DNA of 64,000 bases from Neocallimastix lanati (nom. inval.). Its lineage: Eukaryota; Neocallimastigomycota; Neocallimastigomycetes; Neocallimastigales; Neocallimastigaceae. Of the stretch, positions 32,387-49,457 are shown piece by piece. The notes below the pieces were generated by a model. It was not told where the DNA came from, did no database searches, and saw only the letters and a program-made list of their open reading frames with translations. Both the position numbers and the translations under genes were made by a program. The stretch spans positions 310,001 to 374,000 of the forward strand of contig JACVTC010000083.1 in the NCBI GenBank assembly GCA_016946835.1. Reading direction: 5' to 3'. The stretch's first letter is position 1. Each line of letters begins with the position of its first letter.

Positions 32387-33320
32387 ATTTAAATATTATA
32401 CACTTATTTTTTTAATGTTAAATTTTTTTTAATTAAATTTTTAATCTTATTCTCATTAATCTTTTCTTCTTATTATTTTTATTTTATTTTATTTTATTTT
32501 TTTTTTTTTTTTGTTATTTTTTTATCTAGTTTAGACCATTACTAAACAATTTTAAATAATTATATATAAAATAAATTACTATTTTGAAAAGATTTTATTT
32601 TTAAATTATAAAATATAAAATTTTTATCATATTCTAATTTGAAGAAATATTGTTTATTATATATATGATTATTTTTTTTTTTTATTGTTTATAGTAATTT
32701 TCTTTAATATATTTATTATTATAGTAATAATATTATTAATAATCTTTTTTAATATACATAATTGTTATTGTTTGAATATTTAATTTATATTTCTTCATAT
32801 TAATAGAAAATTTTATTAAAACATTTATTTATTTATAATTATTAGTTTATTTATTTTATTAATAATTTATTCACTTAAAAGTTATTTGTTTTGATTTTTT
32901 CTATTCCATAAGAAATTTAATATTAAAAAATAATAAATTTAAATAAATATTATTTTATATATCTATTTAATATTAATCTATAAATAATTATAAATAAACT
33001 TTTTATACTATTTAATATTTAATAATCATAAACTTTATTTAATATTTTTTCTAAATTTTAACTATTTATTATTATTGGTAATATAATGAAAAAGGAAAAG
33101 AATATATTTTATTTTTATCAATTTGAAATTAAAAAATAATTATATTATATTATATATATATTCAATTATATAATATTGATATATTTTTTAAAATTAAAAA
33201 TTTATTTTAGTATATTATATAATATAGTGAAAAACATAAAAATAATTATTAAAAATAAAGTTAGAATCTATTAAAATAGAAATAAAAAAAAAACTTTATT
33301 TAAAAATATATTTAAAATAA

Positions 33321-33355
<35 letters not shown>

Positions 33356-35865
33356 AATTTGAATTATAGTTAATAAAAAAATTTAAAATAACTGTTCAAT
33401 CCTTAATAAAAAAAAATATTTTTTTATTACTGACAAATTTAAATAATAATATTAAAAAAAAAAAAAAAAGGCCATGAAAAATTATAGTGTTAATAAATAG
33501 AAACAAAATAGAAACAAAAAAAATATTAATATTAAAAATTTATTAATAATTAGAATATTTAATTATAATATAAAAAAAATAATAAAAAAGGTGAAAATAT
33601 TAATTTTACCATTTTATTGCAATTATATTATATCACAATTTTAAATTTAATTTATAATTATATATTAGTTATTATTTATTATTAATTATTATATAATATT
33701 TTATAATAATAAATATTATTTTCTTTTAATGCTTTTTTTATATTTTCAATAATTTTCTTATTTTTTAACACAATTTTTTATTAAAATCATGAACCTTTAA
33801 ATATAAACATAATTAAAATTTGTTAAAAAGTTTTAATACTTTTATATTCAGAAAATAAATTATTAAATTAATAATAGAAATTATTTAATTTCTATTATTT
33901 TGTTAATCATAAGTTGATTATAATACATTATATACATATTAAATAATATAGAAATATTGAATGTTTTTTTTTTTTTTTAAATAAAATAGAAATATTGAAT
34001 GATTTTTTTTTTAAATTTATTGAATGAAAAAATGGTTTATAGAGTATTAATAATATATATATTTTTTATTTTCCTTTTATTTGATTTAAACAAACAATCA
34101 TTTACTCAAATTTATTGTAATAATTCAATTATTAAAATAATTTTATATTGTTATATTGTATAACCATTTATTTAAACTGATATAAATCTTTTGTTCTTAA
34201 TATTAATTATTGTTGTTATAAGAATAATATGATTGTGTAAATTGCTTTTATTATAAAAATGATTTTGACAGTATAAAAATTAATAATTTATCAAATGATG
34301 AATTTGATTAATAATTAATTATTATAGATATCATTATTTATTTAATTTTCATTATTAAAAGTATTATAATTTTTTTTATTTTAATGAAAATCCTTATAAA
34401 AAATTTTTTAATAAAAAAATAATGTCAATTTTATTAATATATGTAATTTATTTAGCAGTTATTTGGTATTTTATTATTTTATTATTTAAGTGTTATTTTT
34501 TTTATTTCTCAAAATTATTTAAAATTATTATTTTAAATAATCATTATTGGCTCTAATTCAATATTCAATTTTTTATGATTTTATATAATTAAAATTACCA
34601 TAAAAGGTTTAACCTCTTTCTCCAATTATGAATAAATAAATTAAATTTTTTTTATTCTAGAGCATACAAACTTTATTTGTTAATAAGATAACTTCAAGAA
34701 AAAATAATCTTAATTAAAAAATTATTTTGTTATTTTAATTGCCAAGCAGGGATAAAAACATAAAAAAAAAGATTAATTTAATAAATTTTTATTTTATGTC
34801 ATATAAATATTATTAAAAGAAAAATTAATGTAGAATGTTTTTTTATATAATAAAAATACTATATAAAAATATATATAAAAGATATATAAATTCTTAATAA
34901 AAATTATTTTTTTTAATTAATAATAATTAAACTCTCAAATGTATATTTATAAAAAAAAAAGGAATAATTAATAATAATAATTAGAAGCATTTAAAATAGA
35001 ATAATTTTATAAAAACCTAAAAATCTTAAAAATATTTTAATGTTATACCGTTACATGATCTTCATTATTATATAGGACTAAAATTATTATTCTAAGAAAT
35101 TGATTTATATAAAAAAAAAGTTCCAGAAAATTTTTTTTTTTTCAATTCTTTATTAATATTAAATTTTATATTTAAGTTTAAATAAATATTTTAATAAATA
35201 TTTTACTTTAAATAATTTATTTTTATATTAAAATAATAAAATTAATATTATTTAAAATATCAAGAATTTTTTGTATTACATTAATGTAAATTTATTTTTA
35301 TATTATTTAAAATTATTTTAATTTCATATTTTAATTTGTACATTTCCATTAAGTTTTTTCTTTTTTCTTTTTTTTTTTTCATATAAATTATTAAATATTA
35401 ATATATTTAATATTAATAAATAATTTACATGACTTCATGTTTATATTATTAAATATATTATTTTGTATGATTTTTTCCCTCTAACTTATTAACTATATGT
35501 TTTTATATATTATTAAAAATAAAATTTATTATATTTATTCATTTTATATATATTTTCTCTTATTCTTAAATTTGTATATTAAATTATTAATATTTCATAA
35601 AAGACGAAATTAAAAATTTATATTAAATTTATTTTGAGTTCAAAAAAAAATTTTAATTTTTTAAAGATTTTTTTTTAAAATGTTTAATATTTCAAAAGTT
35701 GTAACGTTCTGTATGAAGTTGTAACGTAATATATATAGTAGAATATATCTGATTATCATAGTAAAAATTTGATAATCGTTTAGTGTTTTAAAAAAAAATT
35801 TTTTTAATCTTTTTTGTAAAAAAAAAAAGTTATTGGCTCGGTAATTCTGTTTCATTCTAATTATT

Positions 35866-35916
35866 GTTATTATTTATATTAATATTATTATTAATATTAA
35901 TATAAATAATAATAAC
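35866..35916. repeat. 51-bp near-perfect palindrome
   Basis: Begins GTTATTATTTATATTAATAT and ends with its near-complement, ATTAATATAAATAATAATAAC, with only a three-base length difference between arms. It would fold as a long A/T hairpin. Gene-free on both sides; could be a MITE core or chance in A/T-only sequence. Confidence 0.55.
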
Positions 35917-36415
35917 ATAATAATAATAGCTAACATTAATAATTAATAACAATAACAATAATCAATATTGAACATTGTATTTAAATGGAATAAAAAAATA
36001 TACAAATAAAAATTGTAAAATTAATTGATAGTAATTATAATAAAAATGGAATCAATAATATATTAATAATAATAGATCATAAGTATATTTATTATTAATA
36101 ATCTATTATAAAATAAAAATAATTATAATTGTATTCATATCTCTCCTGTTGTCATATACCAAAATATAGAAAATTTATTTACTAACCCTGTTATTTTAAG
36201 CTTTAATTAATAATATAAATTATAATTTTGTATAAAAAAATAACATTTATTAATACAATATTTTATTTACATTATTATATAATTGATGAACATTAGAATA
36301 ATTGATATGAAGTTACATGATATAATAAATTGCTATGTTTATAATATATAAATATAATATACAAAATTTATTATATAAAATTATTTAATACATTGTAGTA
36401 TCAAAATTAAGTACC

Positions 36416-36838
36416 ATGATCAAGAAAAGTAAAAAAAAAAAAGAAAAGAAGTATATCAGCACTAAGATCAAATTAACAGAGTCCGAAATTGGAAACTTCC
36501 ATATAATTTCTAAAAAGAAATAAATTCAAACAACTACTGCTACAATTGCCTTAAAAATGAGTTTTTTCAACCCATCAAATTCACTAAAGAATAACTATAG
36601 GGGAAAAAAGAAAAATAGTAATAATAAATCAGGAATTAAAAATAAAAATAAAAGAACATCTTTGAGTAATTTATGAATATTATATTCCAAACAATATATA
36701 TATGGATCTATATATTCCAGAGATTATTCATTCATGAAACAACTAATAAAAATATTATTAATGATTTTTTTTCCTTTTTCCATATTCTTTTGGACTCTTC
36801 TAGAAATTATTTTTATAATTATTATTTTGAATTTTTGA
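36416..36838 (+). pseudogene. Decayed reading frame of unknown family
   Basis: One plus-strand frame runs for 140 codons with only two internal stops (near 36521 and 36674). Its composition is unlike the surrounding DNA: MIKKSKKKKEKKYISTKIKL, ESEIGNFHIISKKK, then MSFFNPSNSLKNNYRGKK, then a hydrophobic end containing SFMKQLIKILLMIFFPFS and FFWTLLEIIFIIIILNF. The order basic head, basic middle, hydrophobic tail suggests a small tail-anchored or membrane protein. No family is recognised. It might instead be two short exons with unseen splice sites, or chance. Confidence 0.35.
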
Positions 36839-36892
36839 TGGTTTTAATTTCTCATAAATGATGATAGGAAAAGATGTATTGAATATTGTCCA

Positions 36893-36924
<32 letters not shown>

Positions 36925-38994
36925 TCAAAAATTGATATTACACGTTTTTTTTCATTTATTTTTTTAAAAATAAATTTAAATAAATAAATAAATACTGTTT
37001 GTATTTATAAATAAGATTAAAAATTAAAATATTATTAAATGAATTGTCTCAATAAAATTGTAATTAAATATTAAACAAAAAATTATATATTAGAATAACC
37101 TAATAAAATATAATAACAATATAACAATATGAATTTATATAATTTATATAATATCAATATCTATAATATAGTGTATAATAATTAATATCGAAAGTAAGTA
37201 TTTAATAATGGGATTAAATCAAGATATGATTGATAAGATTTAACATTTAATTAAAAAAAAATGAACTTACGAATAAACATGTGTCGAATTATATTAAAAA
37301 TCATTTATGAATTGAAACAACAAATAAATAAATATCAAATTATAGAAAATTCAAAAAATGAATAAATAAATATTATAAAATAATAATAATAATAATAATA
37401 ATTATATATAAAATAATTAAATTTTCATTATGGATAATTCTTACTTAAAAATATATAAAAATACTTGAAAATAGTTGTATTCATATTTTCTTATTACTAT
37501 ATTAGTAAAGAAGGATTTCTTCTTATATATTTTAAATATATTATATAATTATATTTTAGAAAAAGGTAAATAAAACTTTATAGCTATTGATATTAAACGT
37601 ATTTTATAATAAATATCCCATTTAATAAACCAGACACGGCACATCATTAATAAATTATTTGATAGATATTGATATCCATAAATTTAGTAAAGATATAATT
37701 TTATTTTATAAAATTTATTTTATTTTTAATTAAATGTTAATAGAGCCTCATATTGTATGTTTATTCTTCTTTATGCTTTCTTTACGCGTTGGCCCTCCAT
37801 TATAACATAATAATAATTTAATGTATGTTATTTTATATTTTCTAGATTAAATATTATTTTTTATCTTAAAAAGAGGGAAAATAAAAAAGTATAAGAAAAT
37901 ACTTTTTTTGTTCTTCATATTATCAAGAACGGCACATTAAAAAATAAAAAGGAAAACTAAACGAAAATTTATTAAAGTTTTTTCCAAAAAAAAAAAAAAA
38001 AAAAAAAAAATTTTGAAAAATTTTTCATAAGAGGAGAAATGTAAGAATCTAAATATATTCTTATAGAATATTATCTATATTTTTATTCTAAAAAATAATT
38101 AATATTAATTAGTATATTATTATTTCTTTTTTATATTTTATTCCATTTTACTCTTTATTATTACTAATAAGTAGTTTAAAATCGGTTATTAGAAATATAT
38201 TCATTATTAATAATGGTTATATCTAATAATATGATGATCGATACATATAAATAATTGATCGAAACTTTTGTTTTTTCTTCAAATAAAAATCCATTTAATA
38301 AATTGAATGAAGAAAAATTTTTATATTCTATTTTATGTTAAATACCAATATAAATTATTAAGTTTTTTATAAATTAATATATATCATGTGATTTATGGGA
38401 TTATTTACATATTTTCTATCAAAAAATCAAAGTATCCTTGATCATTATTGAAAAAGTTGCTAATTACTTTTATTTAAGTATTTTATTAAAATTCAAACAA
38501 TTATTAATTATTTTTCAACAATTTTAAAATTAGATATATTTGAATAATTACAAAAGTTTATACTTCTGTAATTATTGAAATTATGAAAAAAAAAAAAATT
38601 TGTATAAATTTTATAACTAAAATTTTTTAAAGAAATAAAAAGGATCAATATTATCCAATCATTTTACTAAAATCAAATTCAATATATTAACCACCATGAC
38701 ATAACAAAATATTTCATAAATTAATAATTTATATGAATAAATTATTTTCAATAATTAACTGCTCAGAAATATATACAAAAAAGAATAAATGATATTAATA
38801 ATTATAATGGAATAAAATTTAAAAATATAATAAAAAAAAAAAGAAGAAATCATTTTTTTATTTTTATTTTTATTATTATACTACTATATATATTTATTTA
38901 AAAAAAATAAAAATCTATAGAAAGAAAAGATAAAGAATTTAGAATATTTGAAAGTTCCATTATTTTTAATTTTAAAATTAATAGAAAACAGAAA

Positions 38995-39026
<32 letters not shown>

Positions 39027-39078
39027 GGGAAATTAAAATATATATACATATAATAAAGATAGAAAAGAAGATAAAAAA

Positions 39079-41962
<2,884 letters not shown>

Positions 41963-42579
41963 AAAAAAAATAAAATAAAATAAAATAAAAATAAAGATAG
42001 AAATAAAAATAATAATAAAAAAATAAATAAATAAAAATAATGAAATAAATAATAATTTAATTTAATATATATAAATAAAGAAATACAAAAAAGTTGTATA
42101 TTTACATTCTAATTTATATATATATATATATTTAGATTATTTTATACTTTAAACAATAAATAATAGTTAGTAATAATAAAACAATTAATTTATAGAAAAA
42201 AAATATATATATACATATATAATAAAAATAAAAATAAAAAGATTATAGTAAATCATTATTTTAAAAAATTTTTAATAATATATTTGAATATATTTATTTA
42301 ATTTTTTATATTTATTTATTTATTTTTTTTTTTTTTTTTTTTTTTTTTCCAAAATTTAACATAGAAATATATTGATAAATATAGATAAATCTATTTTACA
42401 AAATAAAAAATAAAAAATAAAAAAATTTTTAAATGTTTTTAATTTTATAATTTTATTTTTATTTTTAATAAAACTTTTCTTTTTTAATTTCATCTTAAAT
42501 TATACATATATAATTATATTAAATTTTTTTAAATTTAGAACTATTAATAAATATATTATACATATTAAAAAATAAATAA

Positions 42580-42613
<34 letters not shown>

Positions 42614-43218
42614 ATATATTATTATTGTTTTTATATAAACTATTTTGATTTATTTATCAATAATTAATTTATTATTAAAATTTTGATAAGATATAATTTA
42701 GATATTTAAAATGAGATTAAATATTTTCTTATTATCATAATTATTATTTGTAATAATTGATTTTAGAGTAACAATTCTTTTTTTATGCTAAAGATCATAA
42801 AGAATAATAAAAATTAATTTACTAATGTAATTTTTTTTTTTTTTCAGAATTTTTGTCTTTGTCGAAAATAAAACTATAACACATTTGGGAAAATAGAAAT
42901 AAAAAAAAAAAAAAAATATAAATAAAAAAAAAAAAAATTAAATAAATAAAAAAAAAAAAAAAAAAGTAGGATAATTCTGAATTTCTATTTAATAAGTTTT
43001 AATTTATAGATTAAATGAATAATATATATAAATATAATTATGATTTTTTAATATTTAAATTATCCATTATTTTTAATTTCATTTTAATAAAATGAAATGA
43101 GATAAAAAAAAATAATGAAATAAAAAAAATTAAAAAAAAATAAAAAATAAAATAAAAAAAAGTAACAATAAAAAAAATAACAATAATAAAAATAAATAAA
43201 TAAAATGATAAAAATAAA

Positions 43219-43252
<34 letters not shown>

Positions 43253-43463
43253 AATAATTTTTATTTTTCTTTTATATTATCTTAATTCTTGTTATATTTT
43301 TATATAATTTTATAATAAAAGATCATTATTAATTTATTTAATGATAGTTATGTTCTTTTATATCTATATCTATATATATATATATATAAAGAATTATTAT
43401 TAAAACTAAATAAATAATTATTTATTACTATATTATTAGTAATTTATTAATTAATGTTTACGG

Positions 43464-43512
<49 letters not shown>

Positions 43513-43611
43513 CATAATCATTATTATTATAAAAACTATATGCTATGAATCATAAGGTATTTTGGTATTATTTATTGGTAAATAATTTTTATATTTTTAT
43601 ATTATAGTTTA
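41963..43611. other. Convergent intergenic region
   Basis: Between the 3' ends of the beta-subunit and F-box/WD40 genes. It contains poly(T) (about 42327-42348), poly(A) (about 42583-42610, 42948-42965, 43219-43250) and (ATT)n at 43467-43512. No coding or RNA gene seen. Confidence 0.65.
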
Positions 43612-43757
43612 CTATGGTAAAAATGTATCAACACATTCAACGTCACCACTGAAATCCCAAATTGCTATTTTTCTATCCTATTGATCATAAATAAATAAAT
43701 TTATTTATAAAAAATTTTAAATGTTAGTCATATATTTTTACTAGATTATTATCATTA

Positions 43758-43826
<69 letters not shown>

Positions 43827-43882
43827 TATTATTATTATTATTTATTATTATTATTTATTATTATTATTATTATTATTTATTA

Positions 43883-43944
<62 letters not shown>

Positions 43945-45153
43945 TTGTTTAATTCTAACCTGACTTGAACTAACAATTTTGGAAGAGTCAATTTGAACAT
44001 TAAATACCCAACTACCATGAGCATTCTTAAAATCTTTTAATAATTCACCAGTCTTTATATCCCATATTTTTATAGATTGATCATATGAACCTGAAACAAT
44101 TCTTTCATTATCAAAAGCTAATGTTCTAACAAGATCGGTATGACCTTGAGCTCCTCCTAAAGTTCGTATAACCTCACCTGTTTTGGCATTCCATATTTTG
44201 ATAGTATGATCATTAGACCCTGAAGCAATAATTTCACCATTATATTGAACACAAGCTAAACCACGAAAATGACCAATAAATTCTCTAATACATTCACCAG
44301 TGTTTATATTCCATAGTTTTATGGTACAATCACCGGATGCCGACACCACTTCATCACCATGAATATGTATAGCGTTAACAGCGGCACGATGTCCATTTAA
44401 AGTTCTTTCTAAATTACCAGTTTCTAAATCCCATATTTTAATAGTGCAATCCTTGGAACAACTTACAATAACTTTATCATTAAAACGTACATCTAATACT
44501 GGTGCTGAATGACCATTTTTACCACTTAATATTCTTAATACTTGTCCAGTCTTAAAATCCCATACTATAAGTGTAGAATCACTTGAACCAGAAACAACAA
44601 TTTTATCATTATATTGAAGACAAAGGACTGAACCTTGATGGTATCTTAATACTTTAATGCATTCTAATGTTTTAATATCCCAAAATTTAATACTCTTATC
44701 TCGTGAACCTGAGACAATAATATTTTTATCAAATTGAATACAATATACACTATCATCATGACCAACTATAAGTTTCGGTTCAATATCTAATTCAGTCCAA
44801 TTTTTATTTAATTGTAAACGTTGTTTATACAAATACTTGTAGTTATGGATTTTATGTCGTATCACAGAGTTAGGTAATTCACCCCAACGTTTTATATATA
44901 AATTATGCCATACCGCATTATCATTAGCTAATTCATTCCATTTATGTGATACTTGGGAAATTCTACTTATAGTACTAATATCATCAATTTGTAATAACAC
45001 ATTGATCTATTTTAGATGAAAGAATTTTTTTTAAATAAATAATAATATTATTATTAATTATATATTCAATTATATATGTATATATTTTTTATAATATATT
45101 TAATTAATTTTAATTAATTTGAATATTAATCCTTTTAATATTATTTTATTTAA

Positions 45154-45205
<52 letters not shown>

Positions 45206-45858
45206 TTTTAATAATAATAATAACACATACACTAAGTTCATATGGAAGTATATTAATAAATCCTATTTTTTTTTTTTTTTTTTTTTTTTTAAATGTTAAA
45301 TAATATTAGTAATCATTAATAATTTTTATATAATTTTTTTTATAAAAAAAATTACATATAACAAATTCATACCATAAACATCTATTTCTGTTTCATAAGC
45401 AGAATCCTTTGCACTATTTATAAAACTTTTTGAATCATCCATAGAAAGATCACCTAAATCTGTAACAATTTTTGATAAATTTTCTTCACTCAAAGAATCT
45501 TGAGTATCTGATACTGAAGATATTGAAGATACTGTATTTATAGTTGCTTGCGTTCCAGTTGATGGATTAAGACTACTTCTTTGAAGCCAACTAGTTATAA
45601 AAATTAATTAAAACAATATGAAAATAAAAATACATTATTAATAAATAGTTGAAATTAATTTTAAAAAACTAAGTTTAAAGAATAAATTAAGAGAAAAAAT
45701 AAATAAATAAAATATAATAAAATATAATAAAAAAAAACAGTAAATAAAATAAAATGAAAATGAAAAAATGTAAAAAAAAAAAAAAAAAAATAATAAAAAT
45801 AAAAAAGAGAGATATTTAAATGGTCATAAAATGCTTACTCGTTTATTTTTTGAAACAT
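43612..45858 (-). CDS. F-box/WD40-repeat protein, SCF ubiquitin-ligase substrate receptor
   Basis: Substrate-recognition subunit of an SCF (Skp1-Cullin-F-box) E3 ligase, of the Cdc4/Met30/FBXW family. Five exons: 45839-45858 (20 nt), 45373-45590, 45231-45262 (32 nt), 43960-45006 and 43612-43677 (1383 nt, 460 aa; TAG stop). Residues 1-80 are Ser/Thr-rich. The F-box (about 80-125) begins in the micro-exon (GFINILPYELS) and continues in exon 4 (INVLLQIDDISTISRISQVS, HKWNELANDNAVWHNLY), with the expected LP, L.Q.D and W. Seven WD40 blades follow (about 168-455): GHDDSVYCIQF, HQGSVLCLQY, GHSAPVLDVRF, GHRAAVNAIHI, GHFRGLACVQY, GHTDLVRTLAF and AHGSWVFNVQI. The last blade is closed only by the terminal exon (DRKIAIWDFSGDVE). 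If the last intron is retained, the frame runs into poly-Asn. The exact orthologue is not resolvable without a tree. Confidence 0.93.
43752..43944. repeat. (ATT)n array within the last intron of the F-box/WD40 gene
   Basis: About 190 bp of ATT units with a few TTATT interruptions, occupying most of the 282-nt terminal intron. On the gene's strand it reads AAT and starts only about 15 nt after the 5' splice site. Confidence 0.95.
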
Positions 45859-48675
45859 TTTTAAAATTTTAAAGTTTATTTTACTAAATCACTTGCTAGT
45901 GATAATAATAATAAATATAACTTTATATATTTTATTTTATTTTATTTATTTTCTATTTTTTATTTTTTTTGCGAGCTGAATGTCAAAATGTTAAAAAAGG
46001 AATTGAATTTTATTTCTTCAATAATAATATCGGATTTCTTTAATATATTTTATATTTCAAATTATTTTTTTTCTATTTCAATTATCTTTTTCTCCTTTAT
46101 TCACAAATGATTTTTTTTTTTTTTTTTTTTTTTTTCTTAAATATAATAAAAATCTCCAAAATTTCTAAATAGTAAATTTAATAATGCTTTTTACAATTTA
46201 TAAAAAAAAATATCTTATTATATTATAATATTATATTATAATAATATATAATTAGTTTATATTTGAATTTTGATTTAACTTATTATAAAAATAATTATTA
46301 TCTTTTTTGATTATATACCGTGATATATTGACTAAACAAATAAAAAGTTTACTTTTAATATATATATTGGTGTTTTAATTATTCAAATTTTAATTTATTT
46401 ATTAATCCACTATTTTTCTTTTTAATATCAGTATTCCATTAATTTAATAATGCAAATATTTTTTAATTATAAAATATATATTCAAAATTTTATATTTTTA
46501 TATTTCTAGAAATACAAGTAATAGTGAATATTTAACCTTTATTTCTTTTGAATTAGTAAATATAATTAATTATCATATAATTTATAATCCTTAAAGGTAA
46601 TATTTTGTTCGTTTTTACAGTTTTTCTCTTTTTTTTAAGAAAACATATATATATATATATATATTTATTTCAAAAATAAGAATTAAATCTTTAATAATAT
46701 TTCATATTTCCAGCTTTCCAGTTCCAGTTATATACTTTTTTTTTTTTTTTTTATTTTTTTAACTTTTTTTTTTTTTTTCTTTTAAAAAAAAATAATAATA
46801 TATAAGAGTTGATATATCCAAAAATAGAAAAGTTATTTAATGCTCCAAAAAAAAAAAAAATTAAAATTAATATGATTGAATGCGTTTGTAAAATATGAAA
46901 AAGTAAAAAGTAAATATAGTTTTCTTTAATTTTTACTTCAATATATTAGGTTATAATTATAATTAAAATATTTTTTTATCTAATTTCCTTTTTTGATTAT
47001 TTAAATTGGTAAATTAACGAAATTAACAGTTACTAAAATATGATTTATTAATTATTATTTTTATGTGTATATTTATATTTTTTTTTTTTTTTTTTTGATT
47101 TACTGTATACTTATTTTATTTTGTAATTTTTGTATTTAATGAAATATGTGTTATTTAAAAATTAATAATATTCAAATATTTATTTCATTACACGTTTCAT
47201 TAATAAAATAATATCATTTTTTTAGAATATAAATATTTATTTCTATTATTATTTCTGATTGTAAAAACAAATGGAGTGTTTCCAATTATAAATTTTCATT
47301 TTTTTTTTTAAAAAAAAAAATAAAAAGATAAATATAAAAAAAAAAAAAAAAGAATTAAAAAAAAAAAAAAAAGTATATAAAAAAAGATAGTTTTATTTAT
47401 TTATTTATTTATTTAATAATATCAATTTAATATAAAATAAAAAAACAGAATATTTTATATTTAATTTGAAAAAGGAAATTTTGTTAAATATTTATTACTA
47501 TAAATTATAATTAATAATAAATCATCTGAAAATAATTTATATATTTATATTAATTTTATTTATAATTTATTATTTATTTTTTTATTTTTTTTAAAAAAAA
47601 AAAAAACTTTATTAATATTTTAATTAATATTGATATAAAATATTATTTTTATTATTTAATTATTAAAATTAGTATTTCCGTTTTTAAATTGAAAATTCTC
47701 AATTTTATTTAATAAGCCACAATAAAATGTAAAAAATTACATATATATTAATTATGTAATATAATATTACATTAATTTATTATTAATTAAAATTTATCAA
47801 TTCATGACAATCATAATTAAACTTTATTAATGCTAAATAAAATTTTAAAATATCAGAAATAAAAAAAAAATAATATTAAAATTTGAAAATACAACTAAAT
47901 AATATATGAAGTTTATATTTATATATATATTAAATATATGCTTTTATATATTTACAATATTCTCATACTAAATAAAAAAAAGTTATAAATTGAAAAAGGA
48001 TACAATCTCAAATTTAATATTTATAAATATGGAAATTACCATGTTTATTAAAAAAACAAAATTATTTTAAAAAATAATATAAAATATTAAAATATATTAA
48101 AACCAAACTTTAAAGAAACAAGTTTAATTTAAACAAAGGCAAAGTATATATATAAGTAAATAAAAATCATTATTTCAAAAAAAAAAAAAAAAAAAAAAAA
48201 AGGAATAGAGCATATAATTTTTAAAAGCCAAACTTTGCTTTTCACGGTTTTTATATTTAATAATTAATATAGAAAAATAATGAAAAAAATATTTAAAACA
48301 ATTATTTATTAAATTATTAGTATACTATTTTAAAAATATTATAAGAAAAAAATAAATAAATAAAAAATTTTATTAAAGTTTAATTATTGATTGCTTTGAT
48401 ATATTCAACACAATAATTATACATTAAATTATTAATTAATTTGATATCTTTTAAAATAATATTAATTAAATTTTGTTATTAATTAAATTGATTTATGATA
48501 AATGCACACATACTGTGGTTTAAATACATTAATTTATAAAAAAGTATATCACTTTTTTTTTTATTGTTATTATTATTATTTCATTGCTTGTTTGATTATG
48601 TAAAGTCTATAAATAATTTCAACCATATTTTTCCTTTTTTAATTTTTTAATTCATGTGTGTTAATTTAATAATGT

Positions 48676-48719
48676 TATGACTAAGCGAATTATTTATATA
48701 TGTAATTAACTTAGTCATA
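48676..48719. repeat. 44-bp inverted repeat (hairpin)
   Basis: Arms TATGACTAAG and CTTAGTCATA pair perfectly over 10 bp around a 24-bp A/T loop that itself contains pairing AATTA/TAATT. The arms include G/C positions, so chance is less likely than for the pure A/T palindromes here. No T-run terminator follows. Confidence 0.55.
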
Positions 48720-49231
48720 CCTTAACATAAGAAAAATATTTCTTTTTTTTTTATTATAAATATGATTAATTATTAGTACTTTAATTTTATTTTTATTTTA
48801 TCCATTAAATTAAATTTAAAAAACTATAAATATATTTATTATTATTTATTATTTATTACTTATTACTTATTATTTATTATTTATTATTTATTATTTATTA
48901 TAATACCTTTATATGAAATATATTTAATTATATCTATATAATATATATAGATATAATTAATATATTATTAAAAACATAATAGAAATACAAAAAATATATA
49001 TATAAAAATAATATTTTCAAAATATAAATTATTATGAATTTTGAATATTTTATGATATATTTTTAATTTTTATTTTAAAATATATAAATATGTGCTAAAT
49101 AAAATATATTTTTTTTTCTTTTATTTTATCTCAGTAATTTCAATTTATATATCTTTATATATTAGAATAAAGGTCTATGAAAAAAAAAAAAAAAAAAAAT
49201 AATAATAATAATAATAATAATAAAAAATAAA

Positions 49232-49457
49232 ATAAAATAAAATAAAATTAAAATATTATTCATATATTTATTTTTTAATAAATATTGAGTGATCTTATTG
49301 AAATATTAATAACTCTTTATATATTATAAAAAATATATATTTATATAAAATAAAATAAAATTAAAATATTATTCATATATTTATTTTTTAATAAATATTG
49401 AGTGATCTTATTGAAATATTAATAACTCTTTATATATTATAAAAAATATATTTATTT
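49232..49457. repeat. Exact tandem duplication, 2 x 113 bp
   Basis: The unit containing ATTGAGTGATCTTATTGAAA (starting at 49284 and 49397) occurs twice in direct orientation with a 113-bp period. I see no differences between copies, so the duplication is recent or gene-converted. Gene-free surroundings. Confidence 0.9.

Larger units (their letters stand above)
31510..39078. other. Long gene-poor region
   Basis: About 7.5 kb of A+T-rich DNA between the divergent DHHC and ATP-synthase-beta genes. Contents: poly(T) 32187-32237, poly(A) 32356-32384, (TA)n at about 33325-33350, a 51-bp palindrome at 35866, a decayed frame at 36416-36838, poly(T) about 36899-36925 and poly(A) about 37987-38010. 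A small mixed-composition patch at 37740-37800 (TTTACGCGTTGGCCCTCC) is unexplained. The last 100 bp carry an (AAT)n run (about 38994-39022) in the 5' flank of the beta-subunit gene. Confidence 0.55.
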
